64,000 nt of DNA from Crocosphaera sp. (GTDB taxonomy: Bacteria > Cyanobacteriota > Cyanobacteriia > Cyanobacteriales > Microcystaceae), in NCBI GenBank assembly GCA_030065205.1, contig JASJDN010000003.1:39969-103968 (forward strand). Reading direction: 5' to 3'. A program made the position numbers and the translations under genes. The notes under the pieces are model-generated. The model was given only the letters and a program-made list of their open reading frames with translations. It did not search any database and was not told where the DNA came from. This document shows positions 16,854 to 27,242 of this stretch, one piece after another (position 1 is the first letter of the stretch; each line of letters starts with the position of its first letter).

Positions 16854-17804
16854 CTATTTAGCTTTGCGCTTTAAACGGCTACCGAAACCAAGTCCAGCTA
16901 AAGCGGTTAAACCGATGATAGTACCAGGTTCAGGTGCTTTGCGTCCTTCAGTGGTAATTTGTCCGTTAACCCCTGCTTGGAAAATAAAGGGTCCATCAGG
17001 TGCCAAAGTTTCAGGATCAACACTGGTTACCCCAGTAAACAGAGAAACAATAGAATCAGTGTGTTTGAAGTTGCCTTCCATATCCACAAAGAAACCTTCA
17101 AAGTCTAAGGAAACTTCAAAGGTATCATTACCACGATCTTCGACAATCCGTGTAAAGGCGGTAGCAATATACTTGAAGTCACCTAAAGGATTAGAACCAA
17201 CCCCAGATGCTTCTCCATACTCACCATCTCCATCAGTATCAAATTCTAGGAAAGCAGGTAAATCTACCTTAGGATCAAGGAGTCCACCGAAGGTGAGATC
17301 ATAGGTAACATTGTTACAAATTCTGTTGGGACCAGGTGCCTGACAGGTGGTTGAACCTGGCTGAGCAGCTTCCAAAGCAGCGATAGCAGCTGCATCGAAG
17401 CTGAAATCGTTGGTTAAGACATTGGAGGCTAAAACGGGGTCAAAGGGATCTCTGACTGTAAATTGACGGCCAGCCAACTTGTCTAATACTTCATCAATAT
17501 CAGCAAGCCCCTCAATAGGGAAAATAGGAGGATAAGTATTTGGATCACCAGGAACGATACCGAAGATACCGGCTTCACCATCAAGAGGATTATCTGGAGT
17601 GGTTACTCGGCTATTTCCAGGACTCCCAGGAGCAGGGGGGTTATTGATGGTTAAAATTTCGTTGTTATTGAATTGGATACCAGCTTCAGAGGTAAAGCTG
17701 ATACGTCCAGGCCCTAAAGTAGATGCTTGAGCAGCAGTGGTAACGGTAGTCATTCCTACGGTTACACCAATAACCCCTAATAAGTTAAGGATTTTGTTGT
17801 TCAT
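16854..17804 (-). CDS. PEP-CTERM sorting domain protein (paralogue 2)
   Basis: 316 residues, same plan as its neighbours: signal peptide ending AAQAS, exported domain with GIFGIVPGDPNTYPPIFPIEGLA and a TTCQ...NRICNN Cys pair, a conserved LDFEGFFVDMEGNFK core, and a C-terminal PEPGTIIGLTALAGLGFG anchor with SRLKRK tail. It has its own terminator and 5' dyad, so each paralogue appears to be a separate transcription unit. Confidence 0.92.
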   Translation of the reverse strand: MNNKILNLLGVIGVTVGMTTVTTAAQASTLGPGRISFTSEAGIQFNNNEILTINNPPAPGSPGNSRVTTPDNPLDGEAGIFGIVPGDPNTYPPIFPIEGLADIDEVLDKLAGRQFTVRDPFDPVLASNVLTNDFSFDAAAIAALEAAQPGSTTCQAPGPNRICNNVTYDLTFGGLLDPKVDLPAFLEFDTDGDGEYGEASGVGSNPLGDFKYIATAFTRIVEDRGNDTFEVSLDFEGFFVDMEGNFKHTDSIVSLFTGVTSVDPETLAPDGPFIFQAGVNGQITTEGRKAPEPGTIIGLTALAGLGFGSRLKRKAK

Positions 17805-17836
17805 GAGTGTTTACCCTATGTAAAGTATGTGTTTTT

Positions 17837-17866
17837 AAAGACCTTATCAAAAAATTGCAGTCTTTA
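17837..17866 (-). promoter_or_regulatory. Conserved 5' dyad, copy 2
   Basis: TAAAGACTGC and GGTCTTT arms flank an AT-rich loop, about 33-62 bases upstream of the ATG. Same position and sequence as 18991-19022. Confidence 0.5.
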
Positions 17867-17967
17867 GTGGGTAATTCTAACGTATAAGTTTCCAAAACAC
17901 CACGTCACTTAAAAATTTTTTTTTTCAAGCATCTTTTTCGCCTCACATCCTTACCCTTGGAAAATTG

Positions 17968-18003
17968 AAAAAAAGGTATACGTCGGCATTGCTCAGCATA
18001 CCT
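17968..18003 (-). terminator. Terminator of PEP-CTERM paralogue 3
   Basis: Minus-strand AGGTATGC ... GTATACCT hairpin followed by a seven-base T-run; same stem as the paralogue 2 terminator. Confidence 0.75.
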
Positions 18004-18031
18004 ATTGATTACACTAAACGAAGGCGAAACT

Positions 18032-18964
18032 CTACTTAACTTTTCGCTTTAAACGGCTACCGAAACCAAGTCCAGCTAAGGCGGTTAAACCGATGATCGT
18101 ACCGGGTTCAGGTGCTTTGCGTCCTTCAGTGGTAATTTGTCCATTAACCCCTGCTTGGAACACTAAACTATCTTCAAACGCAGGATCGTCGGGGTCAACA
18201 ACAACATCTAAAAGTTCAGGATCAACACTTGTTACCCCAGTAAACAGAGAAACGATAGATGGAGTGTCTTTAAAGTTGCCTTCCATGTCAACAAAGAAAC
18301 CATCAAAATCGAAGGAAACTTCAAACGTGCCGGGTTGAGGTTCCTCAACAAGCCTTGTAAACTTGGTAACGTAATATTTGAAGTCACCTAAAGGATTATC
18401 ACCTTCCCCAGATGCCTCTCCAAACAGACCATCCATATCGGTATCAAATACTAGGAAAGGATCAAAATCTGTAACATCCACAGTCCCACCGAAGGTGAGG
18501 TCGTACATCACGTTATCACAAATCCTTACGTCTCCCTGACAGTCGGTTTGAGAAGGAGGAAAAAGAGCAGGATCTAATATAAAATCATTAGTTACTACAT
18601 TGGTGGTAGGAAATTTCCGGCCATCCAACTTAGCCACGACTTCATCAAGATCAACATAAGGATAAAGAATAGGATCAGGAGCAGTAGCTAAGGGATTATC
18701 AGGATCAATACCGAAAATACCTGCTTCTGCGGACAGAGGATTGAATGGAGTTGTTACTCTACTATTTCCGTTATCCGGGTCACCAGGAGCAGGAGGAATG
18801 GTATCTAGAGTGATTACGGCATTGTTATTGAATAGGATACCACCCTCAGTGGTAAAGCTGACACGACCGGGGCCTAAGGTAGATGCTTGAGCAGCAGTGG
18901 TAACGGTAGTCATTCCTACGGTTACACCAACGACTCCTAATAAGTTAAGGATTTTGTTGTTCAT
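18032..18964 (-). CDS. PEP-CTERM sorting domain protein (paralogue 3)
   Basis: 310 residues, first of the tandem triplet in transcription direction. Shares the signal peptide, the FDFDGFFVDMEGNFKDTPSI core, the VFQAGVNGQITTEG segment and the PEPGTIIGLTALAGLGFG anchor. The central region differs most (PDPILYPYVDLDEVVAKL in place of the FPIEGLA part) and it carries an extra Asp/Pro insert before the anchor. This suggests divergence of the exposed part with the sorting machinery part held constant. Confidence 0.92.
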   Translation of the reverse strand: MNNKILNLLGVVGVTVGMTTVTTAAQASTLGPGRVSFTTEGGILFNNNAVITLDTIPPAPGDPDNGNSRVTTPFNPLSAEAGIFGIDPDNPLATAPDPILYPYVDLDEVVAKLDGRKFPTTNVVTNDFILDPALFPPSQTDCQGDVRICDNVMYDLTFGGTVDVTDFDPFLVFDTDMDGLFGEASGEGDNPLGDFKYYVTKFTRLVEEPQPGTFEVSFDFDGFFVDMEGNFKDTPSIVSLFTGVTSVDPELLDVVVDPDDPAFEDSLVFQAGVNGQITTEGRKAPEPGTIIGLTALAGLGFGSRLKRKVK

Positions 18965-18990
18965 CGGTAGTTACCCTAATGATGTGTTTT

Positions 18991-19022
18991 TAAGACCTTA
19001 TCATTAAAAATTGTGGCCTTTA
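18991..19022 (-). promoter_or_regulatory. Conserved 5' dyad, copy 3
   Basis: TAAAGGCCAC and AAGGTCTTA arms flank an AT-rich loop about 27-58 bases before the ATG; an operator or leader hairpin shared by the triplet. Confidence 0.5.
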
Positions 19023-19112
19023 GAAACCGATGTTAACGTCATCATTTTTAAACCCTCTAATAATTTAATTTTTTTTTTATTTTCCAGGATTTGTCTATAG
19101 ATTATGTGAATA

Positions 19113-20276
19113 TTAAAAAATATCTGCCGGATCTGCTTCTTTGAGTTTACGAATGGCGATCGCCCCAGAAACACAACACATCACCACTGTTAACAAGAAC
19201 ACAACAATCATTCGAGCCACACTTAACTTCATGGGTAATAAGGTTGCTGCTTTAGCCACTTGATACAAAGCAAAAGAAATCCCCAACCCCGGAATATAAC
19301 CCAAAAAAGCTAACATAATAGTTTCATGAAAAACCACCCCTAATAGATAATTATTCGAGTAACCAATGGCTTTGAGGGTGGCATATTGAGGTAAATGATC
19401 AGCCACATCCGTTTGAATAATTTGATAAACAATCACCGTTCCCACCACAAACCCCACAATGGTTCCTAACCGAAACATAAACCCAATGGGAGTGGTGGTG
19501 CGCCAATAGGTCTTTTCAAAATCAATAAATTCTTGCTTAGTTAAAATATTAACGTCATCGGGTAAATAAGCCTCTAAATTGTCTTTCACTATTTCAGGAT
19601 CAACCCCTGGTTTCAGTCGAATTAACCCAAGATTAATATAACCAATACGATGATGTCTAAATAACTTAAAAATCTCCTGAAAATTAGTATCACTGGTAAT
19701 AATATTGCCATCAGCAGCAAAAGAAGGCCCCAAGGTAAATAAACCAACGGTTTCCACTTGATGATTATTCAACTCATTAATAGAGGTTTTGTTCTGTAAA
19801 TAATTGGCAGCGATCGGACCATAATCTGGTTTAGCTTGGCGATCGAATAAAATATGATCAGGCTTTTTTAGCTTATCTAAATTTTGGTTCACTTCCGTTA
19901 AAGTAAATGTAGGCTTATCCGGATCAAATCCAAAGACAAAAATGGGGCGATAATCATTAGTTTCGGAATTTTTCCACACACCATATTCCACATAAAATTC
20001 ACTTACCCCTTCAACAGCTTCAAACCCCAACGTTTGATATAAACGACGACGGGAAAACACATAAGAATAAGCTAAGGATTTAGACCGACGGTTAATCATC
20101 ACTAAATCCGCATCTAAACTAGAGTGTAAACGAGTATTACTTTCATATAAAGCCCCTTCAAACCCTAGCTGCATAAACATCAAAATATTAGAAAAAGCCA
20201 CCCCAGATATGGCAACAATTAAGCGTAACTTCTCCCGCTTCAGTTGCAGCCAGGCTAAAGAGTATTTAAGTTTCAT
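19113..20276 (-). CDS. devC: DevC-type ABC exporter permease
   Basis: About 387 residues from ATG 20276 (MKLKYSLAWLQLKREK); an upstream start at 20312 is possible. One N-terminal helix (LIVAISGVAFSNILMFMQLGF), a long periplasmic MacB-like domain, and three C-terminal helices with VADHLPQYATLKAIGYSNNYL are DevC features. DevBCA pumps glycolipids or other compounds through an outer-membrane TolC partner. Unusually, devC is on the opposite strand from devB and devA, whereas the usual order is devB-devC-devA on one strand. Confidence 0.92.
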   Translation of the reverse strand: MKLKYSLAWLQLKREKLRLIVAISGVAFSNILMFMQLGFEGALYESNTRLHSSLDADLVMINRRSKSLAYSYVFSRRRLYQTLGFEAVEGVSEFYVEYGVWKNSETNDYRPIFVFGFDPDKPTFTLTEVNQNLDKLKKPDHILFDRQAKPDYGPIAANYLQNKTSINELNNHQVETVGLFTLGPSFAADGNIITSDTNFQEIFKLFRHHRIGYINLGLIRLKPGVDPEIVKDNLEAYLPDDVNILTKQEFIDFEKTYWRTTTPIGFMFRLGTIVGFVVGTVIVYQIIQTDVADHLPQYATLKAIGYSNNYLLGVVFHETIMLAFLGYIPGLGISFALYQVAKAATLLPMKLSVARMIVVFLLTVVMCCVSGAIAIRKLKEADPADIF

Positions 20277-20356
20277 AGCCCTATTAAAATGATCCTGACA
20301 AGATTTTAACATTTTCCCATTAAGCTTGAAATGTGTGTCGTGAGCAGGTGTCAGGG

Positions 20357-21823
20357 ATGAAATTTCATCAGATGAACTATACTTCAGAAGGGATTCTTGG
20401 GAACGTTAATAAGGGTAATGAGCATCTTAACCCTTATCGTTCTCAAGTTAGTACCATGACGCAAAGTGATTTCCCACAACCTTCACCCCTAGAAGGACAA
20501 TTCACCGATGGGATACCCTCTGATCACAGACACCCTAAAAAACCCTGGCGTTCCAAATTGCTGTTTTTGACGGTGGTTGGTTTGCTCAGTCTCGGGGTTA
20601 CAGCCGTTTATAGTTCCTTACTGATTGCGCGTCAAACCCCCTCTAATTCCATGCAAGTAACCCCAGATAAGTCTTCTCTACCCACCAGAATTGCTGCTTT
20701 GGGTTATCTAGAACCGCAAGGAGACATTATTCAAGTGTCCGCCCCTGCTTTTCTCGAAGGGACAAGGGTCATGGAATTACGGGTCAAACGAGGCGATCGC
20801 GTTCAAGCTGGCCAGGTTATTGCCATTCTCGATAACCATTATCGTCTCAAAGCAGCCCTAGAACAAGCTAAAACTCAGGTGGCCGTTGCCCAAGCCAACT
20901 TGGCTAAAGTTCGAGCCGGAGCTAAACAAGGGGACATTCAGGCACAAAATGCCCGATTTCTGGGGACTCAAGCAGAGTTAGAAGGGCAAATTGCTATGCA
21001 ACGCTCCACTATCTCTAATTTAGAGTCTCAACTACTGGGAGAAAAATCGGCACAACAAGCAACCATTGAACGGTTAAAGGCGGAATTAGCCAATAAGACG
21101 ACGGAATGCCAACGCTACGCCACGTTATATGAAAGTGGGGCTGTTTCGGCTCAAGAACACGATCGCATCTGTTTACAACAAGAAATTAACCAACAACAAC
21201 TCAGAGAAGCTCAAGCTAACTTACAACGGATTGTTAACACCCTTCAAGACCAAATTAGGGCAGCCAACGCCAATTTAAGTCGAACCATTGCTACCTTAGA
21301 CACACAAATTGCTGAAAACCAAGCGAGACTCAATGCGGTGGCAGAAGTACGGCCAGTAGACTTACAAGTGGCTCAAAGCGAACTGTCGGCTGCTCAAGCG
21401 ACGGTTAAACAGGCTCAAGCTAATCTGGATCTTTCCTATGTTAAAGCCCCTAGGGATGGTCAAATCCTAGACGTTCATACTTGGCCAGGGGAAATGGTTC
21501 AAAATCGGGGAATTGTGGACTTAGGGGACACGACTCAGATGTATGTGACAGCAGAAGTGTATGAAAGCGATATTATGCGAGTTCAACAGGGACAACCGGT
21601 CACGATCACCACTGACGGTATCATTGAAGAGCTACAAGGAACGGTGGAAGAAGTTGCCTTACAAGTCGATCGCCAACGGGTTTTGGGTACCGATCCTACG
21701 GCTGATGTAGATGCTAGAGTAGTAGAAGTTAAAATTCGCCTCAACCCTGAAGATAGTCAACGCGTTGCCCAACTAACCCATTTACAAGTTAATGTCATTA
21801 TTGACACCGCTAAACCCCAATGA
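20357..21823 (+). CDS. devB: DevB-type ABC exporter membrane fusion protein (HlyD family)
   Basis: About 488 residues from ATG 20357; ATG 20456 (MTQSDF) is an equally plausible start and none has a good ribosome-binding site. One membrane helix (LLFLTVVGLLSLGVTAVYSSLL), a lipoyl half-motif (RGDRVQAGQVIAILDNHY), a long coiled coil of about 150 residues, and the second half (LSYVKAPRDGQILDVHTWPGEMV) are clear. It is the periplasmic adaptor of the DevBCA exporter and overlaps devA by 4 bp. Confidence 0.92.
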   Translation: MKFHQMNYTSEGILGNVNKGNEHLNPYRSQVSTMTQSDFPQPSPLEGQFTDGIPSDHRHPKKPWRSKLLFLTVVGLLSLGVTAVYSSLLIARQTPSNSMQVTPDKSSLPTRIAALGYLEPQGDIIQVSAPAFLEGTRVMELRVKRGDRVQAGQVIAILDNHYRLKAALEQAKTQVAVAQANLAKVRAGAKQGDIQAQNARFLGTQAELEGQIAMQRSTISNLESQLLGEKSAQQATIERLKAELANKTTECQRYATLYESGAVSAQEHDRICLQQEINQQQLREAQANLQRIVNTLQDQIRAANANLSRTIATLDTQIAENQARLNAVAEVRPVDLQVAQSELSAAQATVKQAQANLDLSYVKAPRDGQILDVHTWPGEMVQNRGIVDLGDTTQMYVTAEVYESDIMRVQQGQPVTITTDGIIEELQGTVEEVALQVDRQRVLGTDPTADVDARVVEVKIRLNPEDSQRVAQLTHLQVNVIIDTAKPQ

Positions 21824-22494
21824 AACCGGTTATTTCTATTAAAAATCTCAATCATTTTTTTGGCCAAGATAAATTAAAAAAACAAGTTTTATTTAATATT
21901 AATTTAGACATTAATCCTGGAGAAATTGTAATTATGACCGGTCCTTCTGGGTCGGGAAAAACCACTTTACTGTCCTTAATTGGAGCCTTACGCTCCGTTC
22001 AACACGGGAGTTTACAAACGATTAATTATGAACTGAATGGAGCGACGGAACAAAAATTAGTCCAGGTTCGCCGTTTTATGGGTTACATTTTTCAGGCACA
22101 TAATCTCTTGCCCTTTTTAACCGCTAGGCAAAATGTCCAAATGTCCCTAGAACTTCATGATCACATTAGCACTCATGAGGCGATCGCTAAATCGGAAGAA
22201 ATGTTAAAAATGGTGGGGTTAGAGCAAAGAATTAATTACTATCCTGACCAACTTTCAGGGGGACAACGACAACGGGTGGCCATCGCCCGTGCTTTAGTGA
22301 GTCATCCTAAGTTAGTCCTAGCTGATGAACCCACGGCTGCTTTAGACAGTAAAACAGGGCGAGATGTAGTGGATATTATGGAAACCTTAACCAAGGAACA
22401 AGGATGTACGATTCTTCTGGTTACCCATGATAACCGTATTTTGGATATGGCTGACCGTATTATTCACATGGAAGATGGATATTTGAAAAATTAG
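21820..22494 (+). CDS. devA: DevA-type ABC exporter ATP-binding protein
   Basis: 224 residues. Walker A GPSGSGKTT near residue 41, signature LSGGQRQR near 145, Walker B LVLADEP, and the H-loop VTHD are all intact. The ATG overlaps the devB stop (ATGA), so translation is coupled. It supplies ATP hydrolysis for the MacB-like DevC. Confidence 0.95.
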   Translation: MKPVISIKNLNHFFGQDKLKKQVLFNINLDINPGEIVIMTGPSGSGKTTLLSLIGALRSVQHGSLQTINYELNGATEQKLVQVRRFMGYIFQAHNLLPFLTARQNVQMSLELHDHISTHEAIAKSEEMLKMVGLEQRINYYPDQLSGGQRQRVAIARALVSHPKLVLADEPTAALDSKTGRDVVDIMETLTKEQGCTILLVTHDNRILDMADRIIHMEDGYLKN

Positions 22495-22500
22495 GTTTAA

Positions 22501-22738
22501 GCAGGCAGGAGGCAGGGGGAGATGGGGAGACTGGGAGACTGGGAGACTGGGAGACTGGAAGCAGAGGGGGCAGGGGGAGACTGGGAGACTGGGAGACTGG
22601 GAGACTGGAAGCAGAGGGGGCAGGGGGAGACTGGGAGACTGGGAGCAGAGGAGGCAGGGGGAGACTGGGAGACTGGGAGACTGGAAGCAGAGGGGGCAGG
22701 GGGAGACTGGGAGACTGGGAGCAGAGGAGGCAGGGGAG
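22501..22738 (+). repeat. Nested minisatellite (8-bp units within 34-50-bp units)
   Basis: Higher-order units begin with GCAGAGGGGGCAGGGG (or GAGG variant) at about 22561, 22611, 22645, 22687 and 22721. Unit lengths are 50, 34, 42 and 34, differing by multiples of 8 because each carries a different number of GGGAGACT octamers. It begins 7 bases after devA and ends before the sigma-factor terminator. Both strands give spurious open frames of SQSPSLP or DWETGRL repeats. Confidence 0.95.
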
Positions 22739-22753
22739 TTTATACAAACCGGC

Positions 22754-22790
22754 AAAAAAAAGGATAAGCCTTAAAATCTTGCTTATCCTT
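22754..22790 (-). terminator. Terminator of sigma factor gene
   Basis: AAGGATAAGC / GCTTATCCTT stem; on the minus strand it is followed by a run of T. Confidence 0.8.
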
Positions 22791-22797
22791 GATGTTT

Positions 22798-23784
22798 CTA
22801 ACTAGCGGCTAAATATTCTTTGACGTTTGCCCGTCGTCTTCGTAGTTGGGCGAGGGCCTGATGTTCTAGTTGACGAACCCGTTCCCGACTGATGTTTAAT
22901 CGTTTGCCAATTTTGGCCAGGGAGAGTTCTTTGCCGTCTTCAAGGCCAAACCGAAGGGTTAATACAGTTCTTTGTTGAGGGGTTAATTCAGCCATTAAGT
23001 TACTCAAGTCTTGGCGCAGTAGTTCTTGAGTAATATAGATATCAGGAGACACCCCTTGATCTTCTAATAATTCTGAGAGTTCTGTATCTTGATTGTCCCC
23101 CACTCTGACATCTAAGGAAATGGGTTGACGGGCAATACTGAGAAACTCCCGAATCTGTGAGGGGTCAATTTCTAATTCTTGGGCAATTTCCGCCGGCGTA
23201 GCACTTCTTCCCAAGGTTTGAGAGAGTTCTCTCTGAGTTTTCTTAATTTTGTTCAGTTTTTCGGTAATATGAATGGGTAAACGGATCGTCCGCGCTTGTT
23301 GTGCGATCGCCCGTGTGATGGCTTGACGAATCCACCAATACGCATAAGTGGAAAATTTATAGCCTTTGGTGGGGTCAAATTTCTCTACACCCCTTTCCAG
23401 TCCTAAACTCCCTTCTTGTATGAGATCAAGGAATTCCATGTTCCGTTTTTGATATTTCTTGGCAATGGCCACCACTAGGCGTAAATTAGCCTCGATCATC
23501 TTTCGCTTTGCCCGTTCTCCTTGCTCTAAAGCTTTTTTAAGGGCTTTTTCATCGAGGTTGACCGTCTCTGCCCATTCTTGGAGCGTGGGTTCCTTCCCTA
23601 AAGTCTGAGCTAGTTCCTCTTTTTTCTCCCATAAGCTCATCATTCTCTGGACTTGTTTGCCATAAATAATTTCTTGCTCATGGGTTAACAGAGGTACCCG
23701 CCCAATTTCATGCAGATAAGTCCGCACCATATCTGCTGAGTACGTAGGCTGTTTGGTTTTGATATTAACATTAGCAGTGGGCAT
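22798..23784 (-). CDS. Group 2 RpoD-like sigma factor
   Basis: 328 residues, lacking region 1.1 as group 2 cyanobacterial sigma factors do. Region 1.2 ([19 protein letters not shown]), region 2 ([42 protein letters not shown]), region 3 and region 4.2 ([21 protein letters not shown]) are complete. It would direct core polymerase to alternative -10/-35 promoters, typically under light, nitrogen or stress changes. I cannot assign it to SigB, SigC, SigD or SigE without alignment. Confidence 0.93.
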   Translation of the reverse strand: MPTANVNIKTKQPTYSADMVRTYLHEIGRVPLLTHEQEIIYGKQVQRMMSLWEKKEELAQTLGKEPTLQEWAETVNLDEKALKKALEQGERAKRKMIEANLRLVVAIAKKYQKRNMEFLDLIQEGSLGLERGVEKFDPTKGYKFSTYAYWWIRQAITRAIAQQARTIRLPIHITEKLNKIKKTQRELSQTLGRSATPAEIAQELEIDPSQIREFLSIARQPISLDVRVGDNQDTELSELLEDQGVSPDIYITQELLRQDLSNLMAELTPQQRTVLTLRFGLEDGKELSLAKIGKRLNISRERVRQLEHQALAQLRRRRANVKEYLAAS

Positions 23785-24100
23785 TGGTACTATATGACTC
23801 CTTTAAACCTGCTTATAAAGTCTGTTGCTATTCTTATCTTTCCCAGAAATTGTGTTTGTTAATACATAAGGACTGGAAAGAAAAGTTACAAAGTGAAGTC
23901 GGTATGACTTTAACTTGTTTTTATCTTAGCTCATACATATAGACGATGACAAGATTTGAAAGGTTCATCAATTCTGACGATATGTTAAGGTAAGGGATTT
24001 TGTTAGAATTTCTTTGACTCATAGGAGTGAAATGTTCGCTAACCTAGATAGGGAAAGAGGCTAATCAAGCCTTGGTCATTCATCAATAAGGATCAATGCT

Positions 24101-24241
24101 ATGTCAGACTTAAATCGTGGCATTATGAAATTTGAAGGGGCTGATAAGCCTATTTTGGTAGCGATTTCAGCCTTTTTAGTTCTAGGTGCCATTACTGCTT
24201 TAATTATTTGGGCGCTCAAAGCGGCCTACACCGTTGGTTAA
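24101..24241 (+). CDS. 46-residue single-helix membrane protein
   Basis: Starts MSDLNRGIMKFEGADKPILV, followed by one hydrophobic helix (AISAFLVLGAITALIIWAL) and a short AAYTVG tail. AAGGA lies 9-10 bases before the ATG. Topology and length are those of thylakoid complex accessory peptides, and the charged, folded-looking N-terminus argues for a real gene, but I cannot name the family. The 23785-24100 gap upstream would hold divergent promoters for this gene and the sigma factor. Confidence 0.6.
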   Translation: MSDLNRGIMKFEGADKPILVAISAFLVLGAITALIIWALKAAYTVG

Positions 24242-24251
24242 GTTTTCTTGA

Positions 24252-25388
<1,137 letters not shown>

Positions 25389-25391
25389 AAT

Positions 25392-27179
25392 TTAGGGATC
25401 ATGTTGTAATAATTTTTCGGCTTCTGGAGGCGTTAAAGGGCGATTAAAAAAGTATCCTTGACCAAAATCACAGTTTAATTGTTGTAAATATTTCAGTTGT
25501 TTTTCTGTTTCAATTCCTTCTGCTACCACCTCCATTCCTAAATTATGAGCTAAGGGAATAATAGATTGAATAATTTCTAAATTTTCTTCGGGTTTACCGA
25601 TGCAATTAATAAAAGAACGATCAATTTTTAAGGTATCAACAGGAAAGCGATGGAGATAACTCAAAGAAGAATAACCCGTCCCAAAATCATCGAGACAAAT
25701 TTCTAAATTTCGTTCTTTTAATTGTTTTAATAACTTGATAGTTTCTAGGGAATGTTCAATTAAGGAGGTTTCGGTAATTTCTAGTTTTAAATTGTTGGGA
25801 CTTAATCCTGTTTTTTCGAGAATTTCGTCAATTTCTTGGATGAGTTGCGTATTATTAAACTGTTTGCTCGACAGATTAACGGCTACTTTTAAAACTGTTG
25901 CTTGAGGAAACTGTTGTTTCCAAGTTTGTATCTGCTGGCAAACCTTTCCTAAGACGATTTTACCAATAGGAATAATTAATCCTGTGTTTTCGGCAACGGG
26001 GATAAATTCCCCAGGAGAAATAAAGCCTTTGGTGGGATGTTGCCAACGAATTAACGCTTCAAACCCCACTAATTTAACCGATTTTAACGCCATAATGGGT
26101 TGATAATAAACGTCAAATTCTTGTTTTTCTATGCCGTGTCGTAAATCGGTTTCCAAGGTTAATAATTTTAATGCTTGGGCGTGCATTTTTTGATTAAAAA
26201 TTTCATATCTTCCTCGTCCTTTTTCTTTTGCCTGTCCCATAGCAATATCTGCATCTCGTAAAATTTCCATCGCAGACTGATAAGTGGGAAGACTAATGGT
26301 TAAGCCGATACTAGGACTGGTAAAAATTTCCCGTTCTTGGATAGTAAATGAGGTGGTTAAAGCGGTTTTAATTTCTTGAGCGATTTTGAGAGCTTCGTTA
26401 ACATTATCGATAGGATCGAGGAGAATGGCGAATTCATCCCCTCCTAATCGGGCTACCGTATCAGCAGGACTGACTAACGTTTCTAGGGTACGACCGATCT
26501 CAATTAATAAGCGATCGCCGACGAGATGACCATCACTATCGTTAATCATTTTAAAGCGATCGAGATCAATCACCGAAACAGCGAAGAGATAATCGTCTTC
26601 TTCGTGGACTCGTTTGAGGGCTAAATCCACTCGTTCTAAAAATAAAGAACGATTCGCTAAGTTGGTTAAACTATCGTGACGGGCATCAAAAAGCAGTTGT
26701 TCTTTAACTTCTTCCAAGTCTGCGGTTCTTTCTCTGACTCGTTTTTCTAATTCTTCGTTTAATTTTTTCAGTTGAAATCGGGTTTGTTTTAAGGCTAAAT
26801 GGGTGTACACCCTAGCGAGAACTTCTTCAAACTGAAAGGGTTTGATAATGTAGTCTACCCCCCCTGCTTCAAAGGCTTTTACCTTGTCTTCTACATCTTG
26901 TAACGCACTGAGAAAAATAATCGGGATGTCGGCGGTTTCGGGAAACTGTTTCAGTTGTTGACACACCTCATAGCCATCGAGATCGGGCATTTTGATATCT
27001 AAGAGAATGATGTCAGGGGGCATGGTTTTAGCTGCCATCAGTGCCATATGGCCACTGGTAACCCCTCGTACTTTATACCCTGCCTTGATTAACATGGTGG
27101 ATAAAATACGGAGATTGGGGGGTTTATCATCAACAATTAGAATATCAGCAGAGGCGTGGGAAGCATGAATATTAATCAT
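25392..27179 (-). CDS. Response regulator with GGDEF and EAL domains
   Basis: 595 residues. REC domain (about 12-130) with the phosphoacceptor in DIILLDIKMPDLDG; a coiled-coil linker (FQLKKLNEELEKRVRERTADLEE); a GGDEF domain with an intact RLGGDEFAILL; and an EAL domain with GFEALIRWQHP, EITETSL and DDFGTGYSSL. Both c-di-GMP synthase and phosphodiesterase sites look intact. Same strand as and 63 bp downstream of the hybrid kinase, which is a candidate phosphodonor. Its stop is 3 bp from the convergent CNNM gene. Confidence 0.95.
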   Translation of the reverse strand: MINIHASHASADILIVDDKPPNLRILSTMLIKAGYKVRGVTSGHMALMAAKTMPPDIILLDIKMPDLDGYEVCQQLKQFPETADIPIIFLSALQDVEDKVKAFEAGGVDYIIKPFQFEEVLARVYTHLALKQTRFQLKKLNEELEKRVRERTADLEEVKEQLLFDARHDSLTNLANRSLFLERVDLALKRVHEEDDYLFAVSVIDLDRFKMINDSDGHLVGDRLLIEIGRTLETLVSPADTVARLGGDEFAILLDPIDNVNEALKIAQEIKTALTTSFTIQEREIFTSPSIGLTISLPTYQSAMEILRDADIAMGQAKEKGRGRYEIFNQKMHAQALKLLTLETDLRHGIEKQEFDVYYQPIMALKSVKLVGFEALIRWQHPTKGFISPGEFIPVAENTGLIIPIGKIVLGKVCQQIQTWKQQFPQATVLKVAVNLSSKQFNNTQLIQEIDEILEKTGLSPNNLKLEITETSLIEHSLETIKLLKQLKERNLEICLDDFGTGYSSLSYLHRFPVDTLKIDRSFINCIGKPEENLEIIQSIIPLAHNLGMEVVAEGIETEKQLKYLQQLNCDFGQGYFFNRPLTPPEAEKLLQHDP

Positions 27180-27242
27180 GGATAAAAGTAATTGTTCCTA
27201 TTACATTTTTGCAACAATACGACGATAGTTTAAAGTTGTTTA

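Noticed and set aside
22387..22767. Pro/Ser-rich and Trp/Gly-rich open frames across the minisatellite
   Set aside because: They exist on both strands and in several frames only because an 8-bp tandem repeat avoids stops.
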